Both the position numbers and the translations under genes were made by a program. DNA of 64,000 bases from Cupriavidus necator (GTDB taxonomy: Bacteria > Pseudomonadota > Gammaproteobacteria > Burkholderiales > Burkholderiaceae): NCBI RefSeq assembly GCF_013141915.1, contig NZ_SROX01000002.1, positions 496,001 to 560,000 on the forward strand, written 5' to 3'. This document shows, piece by piece, positions 1 through 8,457 of this stretch. The notes beneath the pieces were generated by a model. It was given only the letters and a program-made list of their open reading frames with translations. It ran no database searches and was not told the origin of the DNA. Position 1 is the first letter of the stretch, and each line of letters opens with the position of its first letter.

Positions 1-260
1 TGGCGTTGGCCGTGCTGCCCGACGCCAGCGCCATCGGCGAATCGCTCTACGCCTACCTGGAGCGGATCGGCAAGCCGGTGCTGCGCGTCACCGAGACACT
101 GCGCGCCGTCGTGGCGACCGAGGAACTGGCCGCGCGCCTGGGCATCAGGCCGGGCGAGCCCTTGCTGCATATCCGCCGCACCGGCTACACCCATGGCGAC
201 AAGCCGGTCGAACTGACCGACGCGTACTGCCTGAACGACTTTTACGAGCTCAAGCAATAG
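1..260 (+). CDS. GntR-family transcriptional regulator, C-terminal UTRA domain (5' end outside window)
   Basis: Only the last 86 codons are present; the frame is open to the left edge, so the DNA-binding winged helix is missing from the window. The visible part has the ligand-binding UTRA fold of HutC/FarR-type regulators. It shows the run LAARLGIRPGEPLLHIRRTG, followed by a strand with DKPVELTDAYCLNDFYEL at the C-terminus, which is how UTRA domains usually end. The ligand cannot be inferred from this fragment. The stop overlaps the 3' end of a small ORF on the other strand. Confidence 0.8.
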   Translation, partial: ALAVLPDASAIGESLYAYLERIGKPVLRVTETLRAVVATEELAARLGIRPGEPLLHIRRTGYTHGDKPVELTDAYCLNDFYELKQ

Positions 261-430
261 CGCCCGGCGGCGCCGGCCACGGGCGGCTCCACGGGCGGCG
301 GGGGCGGGTCTTCCTCGGGCGGCAGCGGCAGGTCGGGGGGCACGCCCGGCGGCGCTGGCTCTTCCGCCGGGGGCACGGTATGGCGCGGATGCGGGCGTGC
401 ACCGGCGATGGGGTTCAGCGAGGCGGGCAT
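242..430 (-). CDS. Small proline-rich hypothetical protein (62 aa)
   Basis: A 62-codon frame with a good ribosome-binding site: GGAG seven bases before ATG at 430. The protein is rich in Pro, Glu and Ala (PPEEDPPPPPVEPPV near residues 37-51) and has no signal peptide or membrane segment. Its 3' end overlaps the stop of the UTRA-domain gene by 19 bases in antisense orientation. The function is unknown. High G+C sequence produces such frames by chance, so the call rests mainly on the Shine-Dalgarno sequence. Confidence 0.4.
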   Translation of the reverse strand: MPASLNPIAGARPHPRHTVPPAEEPAPPGVPPDLPLPPEEDPPPPPVEPPVAGAAGRYCLSS

Positions 431-507
431 GCGAGGTCTCCGTGACGGGGTTTCTTCCTCATTGAAGCAAACCCCGCCCGCCCACGCCAGTGCGGATCCC
501 GCACCGG

Positions 508-1149
508 TCAGGCGTGCTGGCGGCGCACGAAGAACAGCGCCGCGCCCACCGCCATCAGCACGCTGCCGAAAAACCGGTTCTGCCACAGCACCGCGCGCGC
601 ATTGCGGAACAGCCCCTGCATGCGCGACGCCAGCAGCGCGTAGCCATGCATCACCACCAGGTCGACGCCGCACATGGTGGCGGCCAGGATCGCCAGCTGC
701 GGCGCCAGCGGCCGGTTGGGGTCGATGAACTGTGGCAGCACCGCGACCATGAAGATAATGCCTTTGGGATTGGTCACATTGGTCAGCAAGCCCGTGGCAA
801 AGCGCCGGCGCCGGCTCATCACGGCCACGCGCGCGGGGCCGCCGTCCTGCACGGAACCCGCTTCCACCCTGGCGCGCCATTGCTGGATGCCAAGGTAGAT
901 CAGGTACAGCGCGCCAACCGTCTTGACCACCATGAACGCCTGTTCCGAGGCCAGCAGCAGCGCCCCCAGCCCGCCGCCGGCCACCAGCAGCACGATCACC
1001 AGCCCGGCCTGCAGGCCGAAGATGGTGGTGGTGGTGCGGCGCAGCCCGTACGACAGCCCATGGCTCATCGACAGCACCGCGCCCGATCCCGGCGAGACGG
1101 CAATCACCCAGCACGCAGCGAAATAGGCCAACCAGACTTCCCAACGCAT
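508..1149 (-). CDS. LysE/RhtB-family amino-acid exporter
   Basis: The 213-aa protein has the length and layout of the LysE/RhtB family, which exports amino acids or homoserine lactones across the inner membrane. The family motif near the N-terminus is clear (AVSPGSGAVLSMSHGLSYG, about residues 18-36). About six hydrophobic segments follow, with a charged loop around residues 92-112. It ends FFVRRQHA. It sits alone, reading toward the small proline-rich frame, and no LysR partner lies next to it, so the substrate is not predictable. Confidence 0.88.
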   Translation of the reverse strand: MRWEVWLAYFAACWVIAVSPGSGAVLSMSHGLSYGLRRTTTTIFGLQAGLVIVLLVAGGGLGALLLASEQAFMVVKTVGALYLIYLGIQQWRARVEAGSVQDGGPARVAVMSRRRRFATGLLTNVTNPKGIIFMVAVLPQFIDPNRPLAPQLAILAATMCGVDLVVMHGYALLASRMQGLFRNARAVLWQNRFFGSVLMAVGAALFFVRRQHA

Positions 1150-1227
1150 TTCGACTCTCCTTTGACGTCAACCATGCCGGGCCACGCACTGCGGCCCGAC
1201 ACCTGTTATGGATGTTGGCGCGGCGCC

Positions 1228-1830
1228 TCAGAGCGGGTGGAACCCGCCCAGGAACTGCTCCACCTGCTCGGCCTGGCGCGCGTCGCGCGCGGCCTCGCCG
1301 GATTCCAGCACCACCGCCTGGTAAGCGCGCGTGCCCACCGCCACCAGCCGCGCGCTGAGACGGCGCGGCGACTGGTCCTGCGGCGACACGCCGCTGGCCT
1401 GCAGTTCCAGGCCGGCCAGCGGTCGGCCCGGCCGGTCCGCGCTCATGATGGTGACCGGCCGCGTGCGCGCCTCGCCCGAGAGCGTGCCGAGGTTGGCCAG
1501 CAGGCCGGCCTGCATCGCCGCCAGGGCCTCGCGCCGCAGCGCTTCATCGTCGGCGGGCAGGGTCACTACGCCCACGGCGAAGAGTGTGTCGTCAACGCGC
1601 GCGGCCTCCATCGTCATCGGCAGCTTGCGTCCGGCAATGGTGACGTCGCGCGCGGCGCTGGTGGGCTTGCCGGGGTAGAGCGCGGCGTAGCCGCCTTCGC
1701 CCGACTGGATGGTGCGCCAGTCATAGCGCGGCGAGCAGGCGCACATGGCCAGCGCCAGCAGCGCGGCGCAGCACGTCAGGGACCAGCGGGGCACGGCGAC
1801 AGGGCTCAGCGGGGGCAGCACGGGGCGCAT
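1228..1830 (-). CDS. Putative lipoprotein of unknown function
   Basis: With ATG at 1830 the product is 200 aa. It begins with a hydrophobic signal ending in ALLALAMCAC, a probable lipobox with Cys30 or Cys32, followed by a mature domain starting SPRYDWR. This predicts an outer- or inner-membrane lipoprotein. An upstream in-frame extension exists but would run into the divergent thioredoxin-like gene and spoil the signal peptide. The mature part is unrecognised; it reads as a mixed alpha/beta domain (YAALYPGKPTSAARDVTIAG). Confidence 0.6.
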   Translation of the reverse strand: MRPVLPPLSPVAVPRWSLTCCAALLALAMCACSPRYDWRTIQSGEGGYAALYPGKPTSAARDVTIAGRKLPMTMEAARVDDTLFAVGVVTLPADDEALRREALAAMQAGLLANLGTLSGEARTRPVTIMSADRPGRPLAGLELQASGVSPQDQSPRRLSARLVAVGTRAYQAVVLESGEAARDARQAEQVEQFLGGFHPL

Positions 1831-1964
1831 GAAAAAAACTGGGGCGAAGGGCAGGTGCGGGATGGTCGCGCGCGGGCACATCGCCAGCGCGCGGAAACCG
1901 GTATTATCCCGGAAGCGGCGCGCCAGTGCTTGCCGCGCCGCCCCGCCGCACCCCCGGATCCGCC

Positions 1965-2471
1965 ATGCCCGCTTCCCGCCTCGCCCACCCTGCCGTAGCC
2001 AGCACTCGCCTGCCCTGGCTGGTCGCGGGCGTGTTGCTGGCCGCCGTGGCCGGCCTGGCTGCTGCCGCCAGCCCGCCACACCTGCCGCCGGCCACTGACC
2101 TCGCCGCCCACGGCGCCGATGCCGCGCGCCGGGGCGAGCCGCTGGTGGTGCTGGTGTCGCTGCCGGGCTGCGGCTATTGCGACGCGGTGCGCCGCAACTA
2201 CCTGGGCCCGCAGGCGGCCGCGGGCGAGATCGCCGTGCGCGAACTCGACATGACCGCCGACACCCCGCTGCGCGCTACCGATGGCAGCCTGACCACGGCG
2301 CGCGCCTGGGCCCGGGCGCAGCAGGTCAGGGTGGCGCCCACGGTGCTGTTCCTGGACCGCCAGGGCCGCGCCGCCGCGAGCCCGCTGCGCGGCATGCAGC
2401 CCGACTTCTATGGCGCCTACCTGGAACAGGCGCTGGCGCAGGCCCGCGCCGCGGTCGCCGCGCAGAAGTGA
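1965..2471 (+). CDS. Periplasmic thioredoxin-fold protein (SoxW-like)
   Basis: 168 aa with an N-terminal hydrophobic segment (about residues 17-36), so it is exported or membrane-anchored. The domain carries a redox-active CGYC at residues 69-72 (SLPGCGYCDAVRRNYL) and a cis-Pro region, VRVAPTVLFLDRQGR, as in thioredoxin-like SoxW/DsbD-gamma-type proteins. It probably reduces periplasmic disulfides or serves cytochrome c maturation; the exact partner is unknown. ATG at 1965 is preferred to a TTG 39 bases upstream because it places the signal sequence normally. The next gene is another thiol-disulfide protein in the same direction. Confidence 0.72.
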   Translation: MPASRLAHPAVASTRLPWLVAGVLLAAVAGLAAAASPPHLPPATDLAAHGADAARRGEPLVVLVSLPGCGYCDAVRRNYLGPQAAAGEIAVRELDMTADTPLRATDGSLTTARAWARAQQVRVAPTVLFLDRQGRAAASPLRGMQPDFYGAYLEQALAQARAAVAAQK

Positions 2472-2575
2472 CTGAAGGGCTGCGGCGGATTGCCGCAAGG
2501 CGGTTCCGCACAGCGCGCGAACGCCGGCCGCATTAGAATGTCCCACTGCTGACCGAACCTGCCGAGCCGGATTTC

Positions 2576-3109
2576 ATGACTACTACCGCTGCCCCCAAGA
2601 CCTCCCGCAAGCCATGGCCCATCGTCGCCGCCGTGGTGGTACTGGCGCTGCTGGGGTGGTTCGGCTACCGCGCGCTGTCGCCGTCCGGTACCGCGCCCGC
2701 CGCCACTTTCACGCTGCTGTCGGGCGAAAAGGTCAGCACCGCCGACCTCAAGGGCAAGGTCTACCTGATCAACTTCTGGGCCACCAGCTGCGCCACCTGC
2801 ATCAAGGAGATGCCGGACATGGTCAAGACCTACGAGCAATTCAAGGGCAAGGGCCTCGAATTCGTCGCGGTGGCGATGAACTATGACCCGCCCATGTATG
2901 TGATGAACTATGCCAAGACGCGCGGGCTGCCGTTCAAGGTGGCGATGGATACCGACGGCAGCGCGGCCAAGGCCTTCGGCGACGTGGGGCTGACGCCGAC
3001 CACCTTCGTGGTCGACAAGGACGGCCGCATCCTGAAGCGCTACGTCGGCGAGCCCGAATGGGAGGCGCTGCACAAGCTGCTGGACGGCGCGCTGGCAAAG
3101 TCCGCGTAA
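2576..3109 (+). CDS. TlpA/ResA-family thiol-disulfide oxidoreductase
   Basis: 177 aa. A single N-terminal membrane anchor (residues 14-29) is followed by a thioredoxin-like periplasmic domain. The active site is CATC at residues 72-75 in the family context INFWATSCATCIKEMP. The later block LTPTTFVVDKDGRI carries the cis-proline. TlpA/ResA proteins keep apocytochrome c or cytochrome oxidase copper-site cysteines reduced. It lies about 100 bases after the CGYC protein, so the two may act together. An intrinsic terminator follows the stop. Confidence 0.85.
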   Translation: MTTTAAPKTSRKPWPIVAAVVVLALLGWFGYRALSPSGTAPAATFTLLSGEKVSTADLKGKVYLINFWATSCATCIKEMPDMVKTYEQFKGKGLEFVAVAMNYDPPMYVMNYAKTRGLPFKVAMDTDGSAAKAFGDVGLTPTTFVVDKDGRILKRYVGEPEWEALHKLLDGALAKSA

Positions 3110-3132
3110 CTGCCGCGCTGCGAACACACGAC

Positions 3133-3160
3133 AAAAGGTGCTCATCGAGCACCTTTTTTT
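3133..3160 (+). terminator. Rho-independent terminator after the TlpA-like gene
   Basis: Perfect 10-bp stem AAAAGGTGCT/AGCACCTTTT with a CATCG loop, followed by three more T residues, 24 bases after the stop codon. Confidence 0.88.
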
Positions 3161-3190
3161 GTTTTTGGGCGCGATCCTGCGCATGCCGGG

Positions 3191-3218
3191 TTGCGCGGGC
3201 GGGCTGTATGGATATACA
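3191..3218 (+). promoter_or_regulatory. Possible sigma-70 promoter of the helicase gene
   Basis: TTGCGC at 3191 and TATACA at 3213 are separated by 16 bases. This would place transcription start near 3225, upstream of the GTG at 3260, and argues against using TTG at 3191 as the start codon. The -35 is a weak match. Confidence 0.3.
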
Positions 3219-3259
3219 GTTGGCGCCAGCCTTTTCCACGCCTTCCGCCCGCCCCGCCC

Positions 3260-5386
3260 GTGACCCTGGACCTTGCCCCCACCGCTGAACCCGCCGCAGC
3301 CGCGGAAGCCGCTGAAGCGGCCGTCTCTGAAGCCGGATCTGTACCCGCCTATCTGTCCCGGCTCAATCCGGAGCAGCGCGCCGCGGTCGAGCACGGCAGC
3401 GAGGCGCCGCTGCTGATCATCGCCGGGGCCGGCTCGGGCAAGACCAATACGCTGGCGCACCGGGTGGCGCACCTGGTGCTGGGCGGCGCCGATCCGCGCC
3501 GCATCCTGCTGCTGACGTTCTCGCGCCGCGCCGCCGCCGAGATGGGCCGGCGCGTCGAGCGCATCGTCGACCAGGCACTGGGCACCAGTACCGGCGCGGG
3601 CCGCGCGGCGCTGCAGTGGTCCGGCACCTTCCACGCCATCGGCGCGCGGCTGCTGCGCGAATATGCCGAGACGCTAGGGCTGTCGCCGGCGTTCACCATC
3701 AGCGACCGCGGCGACTCGGCCGACCTGATGCACGTGGTGCGCCACGACCTGGGCCTGTCCGAGACCGCCAGCCGCTTCCCCAAGAAGGAAACCTGCCTGT
3801 CGATCTATTCGCGCGTCGTCAACACCCGGGCGCCGCTCGAAGACGTGCTCAGGCAGCAGTTCCCGCGCTACGCGATGTGGGCTGACGCGCTGCGCACGCT
3901 GTTCGCCGGCTATGTCGAGGCCAAGCAGAAACAGCACGTGCTGGACTACGACGACCTGCTGCTGTACTGGGCCCAGGCCATGGCCGAGCCCGCCATCGCG
4001 CAGGACATGGGCGCGCGCTTTGACCATATCCTGGTCGATGAATACCAGGACACCAACGCGCTGCAGGCGTCGATTTTGCTGGCCATGCGGCCCGACGGAC
4101 GCGGCCTGACCGTGGTCGGCGACGACGCGCAGTCGATCTACGCCTTCCGCGGCGCCAGCGTGCGCAATATCCTGGATTTCCCCGCGCAGTTCACGCCGGC
4201 CGCGCAGCAGATCACGCTGTCGCAGAACTACCGCTCGACGCAGCCGATCCTGCAGGCCGCCAACGCCGTGATCGGGCTGGCGGCCGAACGCTATACCAAG
4301 GACCTGTGGTCCGAGCGCCAGTCCGCCGAGAAGCCCGGCGTGATCGTGGTCAACGATGAGGCCGACCAGGCCCGCTATGTGGTCGAGCAGGTGCTGGCAC
4401 GGCGCGAGGCCGGCCTCGCGCTGATGGCGCAGGCAGTGCTGTTCCGCGCCGCCGACCACAGCGCGCAGGTGGAAATCGAGCTGGCACGGCGCAATATCCC
4501 GTTCGTCAAATTCGGCGGCCTCAAGTTCCTGGAGTCGACCCACGTCAAGGATGTGTTGGCGGTGGTGCGCTGGCTGGAAAACCCGCGCGACCGCATGGCG
4601 GGCTTCCGCACGTTGCAACTGCTGCCAGGCATCGGACCCAAGACCGCGGCGCGCGTGCTCGATGCGCTGGCGCTGGCGACCGAGCCGCTGTTCTCGCTGG
4701 AAGCCTTCGAGCCGCCGCCGGCCGCCGCGCCCGCGTGGGCCGACCTGCTGGGCCTGGCACGCGCGCTGATGGCGCCGACCTCGCCATGGCCATCGGAGTT
4801 CGAGCAGGTGCTGGGCTGGTACGCGCCGCATCTTGAACGCCTGCACGACGACGCCGCGGCCCGCCAGGCCGACCTGCAGCAGCTGGAGCGCATTGCCGCC
4901 ACCTACGGCGCGCGCGAGCGCTTCCTGACCGAGCTGACGCTGGACCCGCCCAGCGCCTCCAGCGATGAATCCGGCGTGCCCTCGCGCGACGAGGACTACC
5001 TGATCCTGTCGACCATCCATTCGGCCAAGGGGCAGGAGTGGAAGGCGGTGTATGTGCTCAACGCGGTCGACGGCTGCATGCCGAGCGACCTGGCCACGGG
5101 CACTACGGAAGAGATCGAGGAAGAGCGGCGGCTGCTGTATGTGGCGATGACGCGGGCCAAGGACCACCTCGACGTGATCGTGCCGCAGCGGTTCTACGTG
5201 CATCAGCAGGTTGGCTTCGGCGACCGGCATGTGTATGCGTCGCGCACGCGCTTCCTGCCGAACCGGGTGATGCCGAATTTCTACAGCCGCTCGTGGCCGC
5301 CGCCGCCGATGTCGGGCGAAGGCGCGGTGAAGCCGGCGCTGGCGCCGGTGGACCTGGCGGGCCGGATGCGGAATATGTGGCGGTGA
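3260..5386 (+). CDS. UvrD/Rep-type superfamily 1A ATP-dependent DNA helicase
   Basis: 708 aa from GTG 3260. The full SF1A motif set is visible: Walker A AGAGSGKT (about 55-62), motif II VDEYQDTN, motif III GDDAQSIYAFRGA, motif IV SQNYRS, motif V TIHSAKGQEWKAVYV and motif VI RRLLYVAMTRAKDHLDV. Such 3'-5' helicases unwind DNA in repair or replication restart. It has an acidic, Ala/Glu-rich N-terminal tail of about 30 residues and a short C-terminus. It is probably a second UvrD/PcrA-like paralogue rather than uvrD itself. The start is uncertain because no strong ribosome-binding site is seen. Confidence 0.88.
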   Translation: MTLDLAPTAEPAAAAEAAEAAVSEAGSVPAYLSRLNPEQRAAVEHGSEAPLLIIAGAGSGKTNTLAHRVAHLVLGGADPRRILLLTFSRRAAAEMGRRVERIVDQALGTSTGAGRAALQWSGTFHAIGARLLREYAETLGLSPAFTISDRGDSADLMHVVRHDLGLSETASRFPKKETCLSIYSRVVNTRAPLEDVLRQQFPRYAMWADALRTLFAGYVEAKQKQHVLDYDDLLLYWAQAMAEPAIAQDMGARFDHILVDEYQDTNALQASILLAMRPDGRGLTVVGDDAQSIYAFRGASVRNILDFPAQFTPAAQQITLSQNYRSTQPILQAANAVIGLAAERYTKDLWSERQSAEKPGVIVVNDEADQARYVVEQVLARREAGLALMAQAVLFRAADHSAQVEIELARRNIPFVKFGGLKFLESTHVKDVLAVVRWLENPRDRMAGFRTLQLLPGIGPKTAARVLDALALATEPLFSLEAFEPPPAAAPAWADLLGLARALMAPTSPWPSEFEQVLGWYAPHLERLHDDAAARQADLQQLERIAATYGARERFLTELTLDPPSASSDESGVPSRDEDYLILSTIHSAKGQEWKAVYVLNAVDGCMPSDLATGTTEEIEEERRLLYVAMTRAKDHLDVIVPQRFYVHQQVGFGDRHVYASRTRFLPNRVMPNFYSRSWPPPPMSGEGAVKPALAPVDLAGRMRNMWR

Positions 5387-5395
5387 GATGAGCAG

Positions 5396-5427
5396 CTCCC
5401 CTCTCCCGCGCGCGCGAGGGGAGAAAA
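5396..5427. repeat. Dispersed palindromic intergenic repeat, copy 1
   Basis: C-rich/G-rich hairpin of the form CCCCTCTCCCGC...GCGAGGGGAG, between the helicase and rlmI stops. Related copies are at 6691, 6773, 19857, 22161 and 25711. Confidence 0.65.
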
Positions 5428-5438
5428 CAAGCGACGCG

Positions 5439-6635
5439 TCAGCCCACCTTCTCCAGCAGCAATCCCTTCAGGTACTCGCCTTCCGGAAACGCCGCCAGCA
5501 TCGGATGATCGGTGCCGGCCGACAGCCTGCGCAAAATGCGCGCATCCGCGCGCGCATCGGTCACCGCCCCGGCGACGATCTTCTGGAACAACTCCATGCT
5601 GATCGCCCCCGAGCACGAATACGTGAACAGCAGCCCGCCCGGGCGCAGCAGCTGCATGCCGACCAGGTTGATCTCCTTGTAGGCGCGCGCGGCGCGATCG
5701 ATATGCTGCGCCGATGGCGCGAACTTGGGCGGGTCCAGCACGATCAGGTCGAACTGCCGCCCTTCGGCGCGGAATTCGCGCAGCGTCTTGAACACGTCGG
5801 CGTCGAGCCAGGTCGCGCGCCCGGCATCAAACCCGTTCAGCGCCACGTTGCCCGCGGCGATCTTCAGGGCCTCGCCCGACGAATCGATCGATGTTACCGA
5901 CGTGGCGCCGCCGCGCAACGCCGCCAGCGAGAAGCCGCCGGTATAGCAGAAACAGTTCAGCACCTCGCGCCCTTCGGCCAGGTCGCCGACCAGCTTGCGG
6001 TTGTCGCGCTGGTCGACATAGAAGCCGGTCTTGTGGCCGTTGCGCACGTCGACGTAGTAGCGCACGCCGTGCTCGGTCACCGACAGCGCCGGATCGGGCT
6101 CGGCGCCGGCCAGCACGCCGGTCACCAGCTCCAGGCCCTCGCGCTGACGCACCGCGGCGTCGGAGCGCTCGTAGACGTTGGGGCAGCCGGTCTCCTTGAC
6201 CAGCGCCTGCACGATCGCGGTCTTCCAGTGCTCGACGCCCGCCGAATTGAACTGGCACACCAGCTGGCCGGAGCTACCGTCGCCGTAGTAATCGACGATA
6301 AGCCCCGGCAGCCGGTCGGATTCGCCGAAGATGAGCCGCACCGCGTCGCTGTCCTTCACCCACTGGCGGCGGTAGGCAATGGCCGCCGCCACGCGGCGCT
6401 TGAACAGCGCATGGTCGACCGGCTCGTTCTCGTCGAAGGTCCACACGCGCGCGCGGATCTGCGATTCGGGGCTGTAGGCAGCCTTGGCCAGGAAACGCCC
6501 GTCGGCGGCGCGCACGATCACGGTGGCGCCCGGCTCGCAGCGGCCTTCGGTGGTGGCGATGCCGGTGGCATAGATCCACGGGTGGCGGCGCAGCAGGGAT
6601 TTTTCCTTGCCGGGTTTCAGGGTGATGGTGTTCAT
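5439..6635 (-). CDS. rlmI: 23S rRNA (cytosine-1962-C5)-methyltransferase RlmI
   Basis: 398 aa, the usual length of RlmI/YccW. An N-terminal PUA-like domain (LKPGKEKSLLRRHPWIYATG) precedes the RlmI-specific middle part and a class I SAM-methyltransferase fold. SAM motif I is CFCYTGGFSLAALRGGA, motif IV is LDPPKFA, and the catalytic-cysteine motif is TYSCSG. The enzyme methylates C5 of cytosine 1962 in 23S rRNA. It stands alone, flanked on both sides by copies of the palindromic repeat, and converges with the helicase gene. Confidence 0.86.
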   Translation of the reverse strand: MNTITLKPGKEKSLLRRHPWIYATGIATTEGRCEPGATVIVRAADGRFLAKAAYSPESQIRARVWTFDENEPVDHALFKRRVAAAIAYRRQWVKDSDAVRLIFGESDRLPGLIVDYYGDGSSGQLVCQFNSAGVEHWKTAIVQALVKETGCPNVYERSDAAVRQREGLELVTGVLAGAEPDPALSVTEHGVRYYVDVRNGHKTGFYVDQRDNRKLVGDLAEGREVLNCFCYTGGFSLAALRGGATSVTSIDSSGEALKIAAGNVALNGFDAGRATWLDADVFKTLREFRAEGRQFDLIVLDPPKFAPSAQHIDRAARAYKEINLVGMQLLRPGGLLFTYSCSGAISMELFQKIVAGAVTDARADARILRRLSAGTDHPMLAAFPEGEYLKGLLLEKVG

Positions 6636-6690
6636 GTTGGTATGGGAAAAAGCATGCCGCAGAGAGTGCGTTGCAATGCTGCAGCGGGCT

Positions 6691-6750
6691 TCCCTCTCCC
6701 GCCTGCGGGAGAGGGGTTGGGGGAGAGGGCGGGAGTGTCAACGAAGTGAC
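6691..6750. repeat. Dispersed palindromic intergenic repeat, copy 2
   Basis: CCCTCTCCCGCCTGCGGGAGAGGG hairpin followed by the extension GGGGGAGAGGGCGGGAG and TCAACGAAG. The same extension (with small changes) follows the copy at 19857, so the repeated unit is longer than the hairpin alone. Confidence 0.7.
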
Positions 6751-6772
6751 GCGCGTCGGTATGCCAGCGCCT

Positions 6773-6820
6773 GCCCTCTCCCCCGGCGCCTCCCCCGCGC
6801 GCGGGAGAGGGGAGAAAACA
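6773..6820. repeat. Dispersed palindromic intergenic repeat, copy 3
   Basis: CCCTCTCCCCC...GCGCGGGAGAGGGG ending in GAGAAAACA, the same tail as copy 1. It lies 20 bases beyond copy 2, forming a tandem pair between rlmI and the ybeD-like gene. Confidence 0.65.
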
Positions 6821-6825
6821 ATGCC

Positions 6826-7134
6826 TTACAGCACCACCTTCACCATCGGATGCGAAGTCAATGCCCGGTACAGGTCATCGAGCTGCTCGCGGCTGGTGAC
6901 CCACACCGTCACGGTCAGGCCCAGGTAGTTGCCCTTGCTCGACGGGCGCATTTCCATCTTGCCGGCGTGGAAGTCGGGGTCGAACTCCTGCACCAGCGTG
7001 ACGATGGCTTCGGCAAAGCCGTCCTGCATCGTGCCCATCACCTTGATCGGGAAATGGCTCGGATATTCGATCAGCGACTGCTCCGGCGGGATCTCGCCGG
7101 GCTTGTTGCCGCTGCCTTGGTTGTCGGTCGTCAT
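6826..7134 (-). CDS. ybeD: YbeD/DUF493-family protein
   Basis: 102 aa. The ACT-like DUF493 domain fills residues 22-102: YPSHFPIKVMG, then EFDPDFHAGKMEMRPSSKGNY and LTVTVWVTSREQLDDLYRAL, ending in HPMVKVVL. All are family hallmarks. In enterobacteria ybeD lies between dacA and lipB. Here it follows the D,D-carboxypeptidase gene in the same direction by 61 bases, keeping the dac-ybeD neighbourhood. A role in regulating lipoate or other ligand-dependent processes has been suggested but not settled. Confidence 0.85.
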   Translation of the reverse strand: MTTDNQGSGNKPGEIPPEQSLIEYPSHFPIKVMGTMQDGFAEAIVTLVQEFDPDFHAGKMEMRPSSKGNYLGLTVTVWVTSREQLDDLYRALTSHPMVKVVL

Positions 7135-7195
7135 CTCGGATTCTCCGGCGCAAGGCCGGCGCGCCGCGTGGCACGCCGGCTCGCGCGCATTCAGG

Positions 7196-8395
7196 TCACT
7201 TGCGCTTGAACCACAGGCGGATGGTGTCCCACAGGCGGCCGAAGAAGCCGGCCTCGGGCACTTCTTCCAGCGCCACCACCGGGAATTCGGCCACCTTGTT
7301 GTTGCCGTCCATCAGCTTGACCATGCCCACCTGCTGGCCCGCCGAGATCGGCGCGATCAGCAGTTCCTGGCGCTCCAGCACCGGCTTGAGGCGTCCGCCG
7401 GTGCCCTTGGGCACGGTGACGAAGGTCTCGTTCTGCACGCCGATCTTGATCGTGCCGTTCTTGCCCTTGTAGATGTCCGGCGTGGCCAGCACCTGGCCCT
7501 TGTCGTACAGGCGCAGCGTGTCGAAGAACTGGAAGCCGTAGTTGAGGATCTTCAGGCTTTCCTGGGTGCGCACCTGTTCGGTGGTGGTGCCGATCACGAT
7601 CGAGATCAGGCGGCGCGAGCCATCCGGCACGTTGGCCAGCGGCCGCTTGGCCGACGAGATCAGGCAATAGCCGGCGGACTTGGTGTGGCCGGTCTTGACG
7701 CCGTCGACGGTCGAGTCGATGTACAGCAGGCGGTTGCGGTTGGGCTGCCTGATCTTGTTATAGGTGAACTCCTTCTGCGAGTACATGCTGTAGTACTCGG
7801 GGTAGTCCTTGATCAGGCGCGTGGTCAGCGTCGCCAGGTCCACCGCGGTGGTGTAGTGGTTCGGGTCGGGGATGCCGTCGGTATTGGTGAAGTGGGTGTT
7901 CTTCATGCCCATGCGCTGGGCCTCGCGGTTCATCATCGCGACAAAGCCCTCTTCCGAGCCGCCCACGGCTTCGGCCAGCGCCAGCGCGGCGTCGTTGCCC
8001 GACTGCACGATCAGGCCCAGCAGCAGGTCCTGCACGGTGACCGGCTTGTTGGGCTCGATGAACATGCGCGACTCGTCGCTTTTGACCTTGAGCACCAGGT
8101 TGGTCGGCACCACCGCCTGGTCCAGCGTCAGGCGCTTTTCCTTGAGTGCCTCGAACGCCAGGTAGGCGGTCATCAGCTTGGTCAGCGAAGCCGGCTCGAT
8201 GCGCGCGTCGGCGTTCTGCGAGGCCAGGGCCTGGCCGCTGGTCACGTCATACAGCATCCACGACTTGGCGGCGACCTGCGGCGTCGGCACGCCCTGCGCC
8301 AGCACGGCGGCGGGCGCGGCGGCCAGCACGACGGCGGCGGCGATGGCGGCGGGAGCGAAAGCGGACGAAAGGCGTGTCGTGGCTCTATTCAGCAT
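7196..8395 (-). CDS. dacC: D-alanyl-D-alanine carboxypeptidase (PBP5/6 family)
   Basis: 399 aa with a signal peptide (cut near LAQG, residue 34). The serine-type carboxypeptidase motifs are intact: SLTK at 70-73, SGN at 132-134 and KTG at 234-236. The C-terminal PBP5 domain ends in a basic amphipathic helix (GRLWDTIRLWFKRK) that anchors the enzyme to the periplasmic face of the inner membrane. It trims the terminal D-Ala of peptidoglycan pentapeptides. ATG at 8395 is preferred because a longer frame would read into the neighbouring hydrolase gene. Confidence 0.92.
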   Translation of the reverse strand: MLNRATTRLSSAFAPAAIAAAVVLAAAPAAVLAQGVPTPQVAAKSWMLYDVTSGQALASQNADARIEPASLTKLMTAYLAFEALKEKRLTLDQAVVPTNLVLKVKSDESRMFIEPNKPVTVQDLLLGLIVQSGNDAALALAEAVGGSEEGFVAMMNREAQRMGMKNTHFTNTDGIPDPNHYTTAVDLATLTTRLIKDYPEYYSMYSQKEFTYNKIRQPNRNRLLYIDSTVDGVKTGHTKSAGYCLISSAKRPLANVPDGSRRLISIVIGTTTEQVRTQESLKILNYGFQFFDTLRLYDKGQVLATPDIYKGKNGTIKIGVQNETFVTVPKGTGGRLKPVLERQELLIAPISAGQQVGMVKLMDGNNKVAEFPVVALEEVPEAGFFGRLWDTIRLWFKRK

Positions 8396-8457
8396 GTTTC
8401 TGTTTTCCGACAGTAAGAAGGTGGCGCGGGAGGGTCCGGGCTGGCGGCGTGCCGGCC

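Noticed and set aside
5439-6635. Considered an RlmK/L-type or general RNA methyltransferase
   Set aside because: PUA-like N-terminus, length of 398 aa and the TYSCSG motif fit RlmI better.
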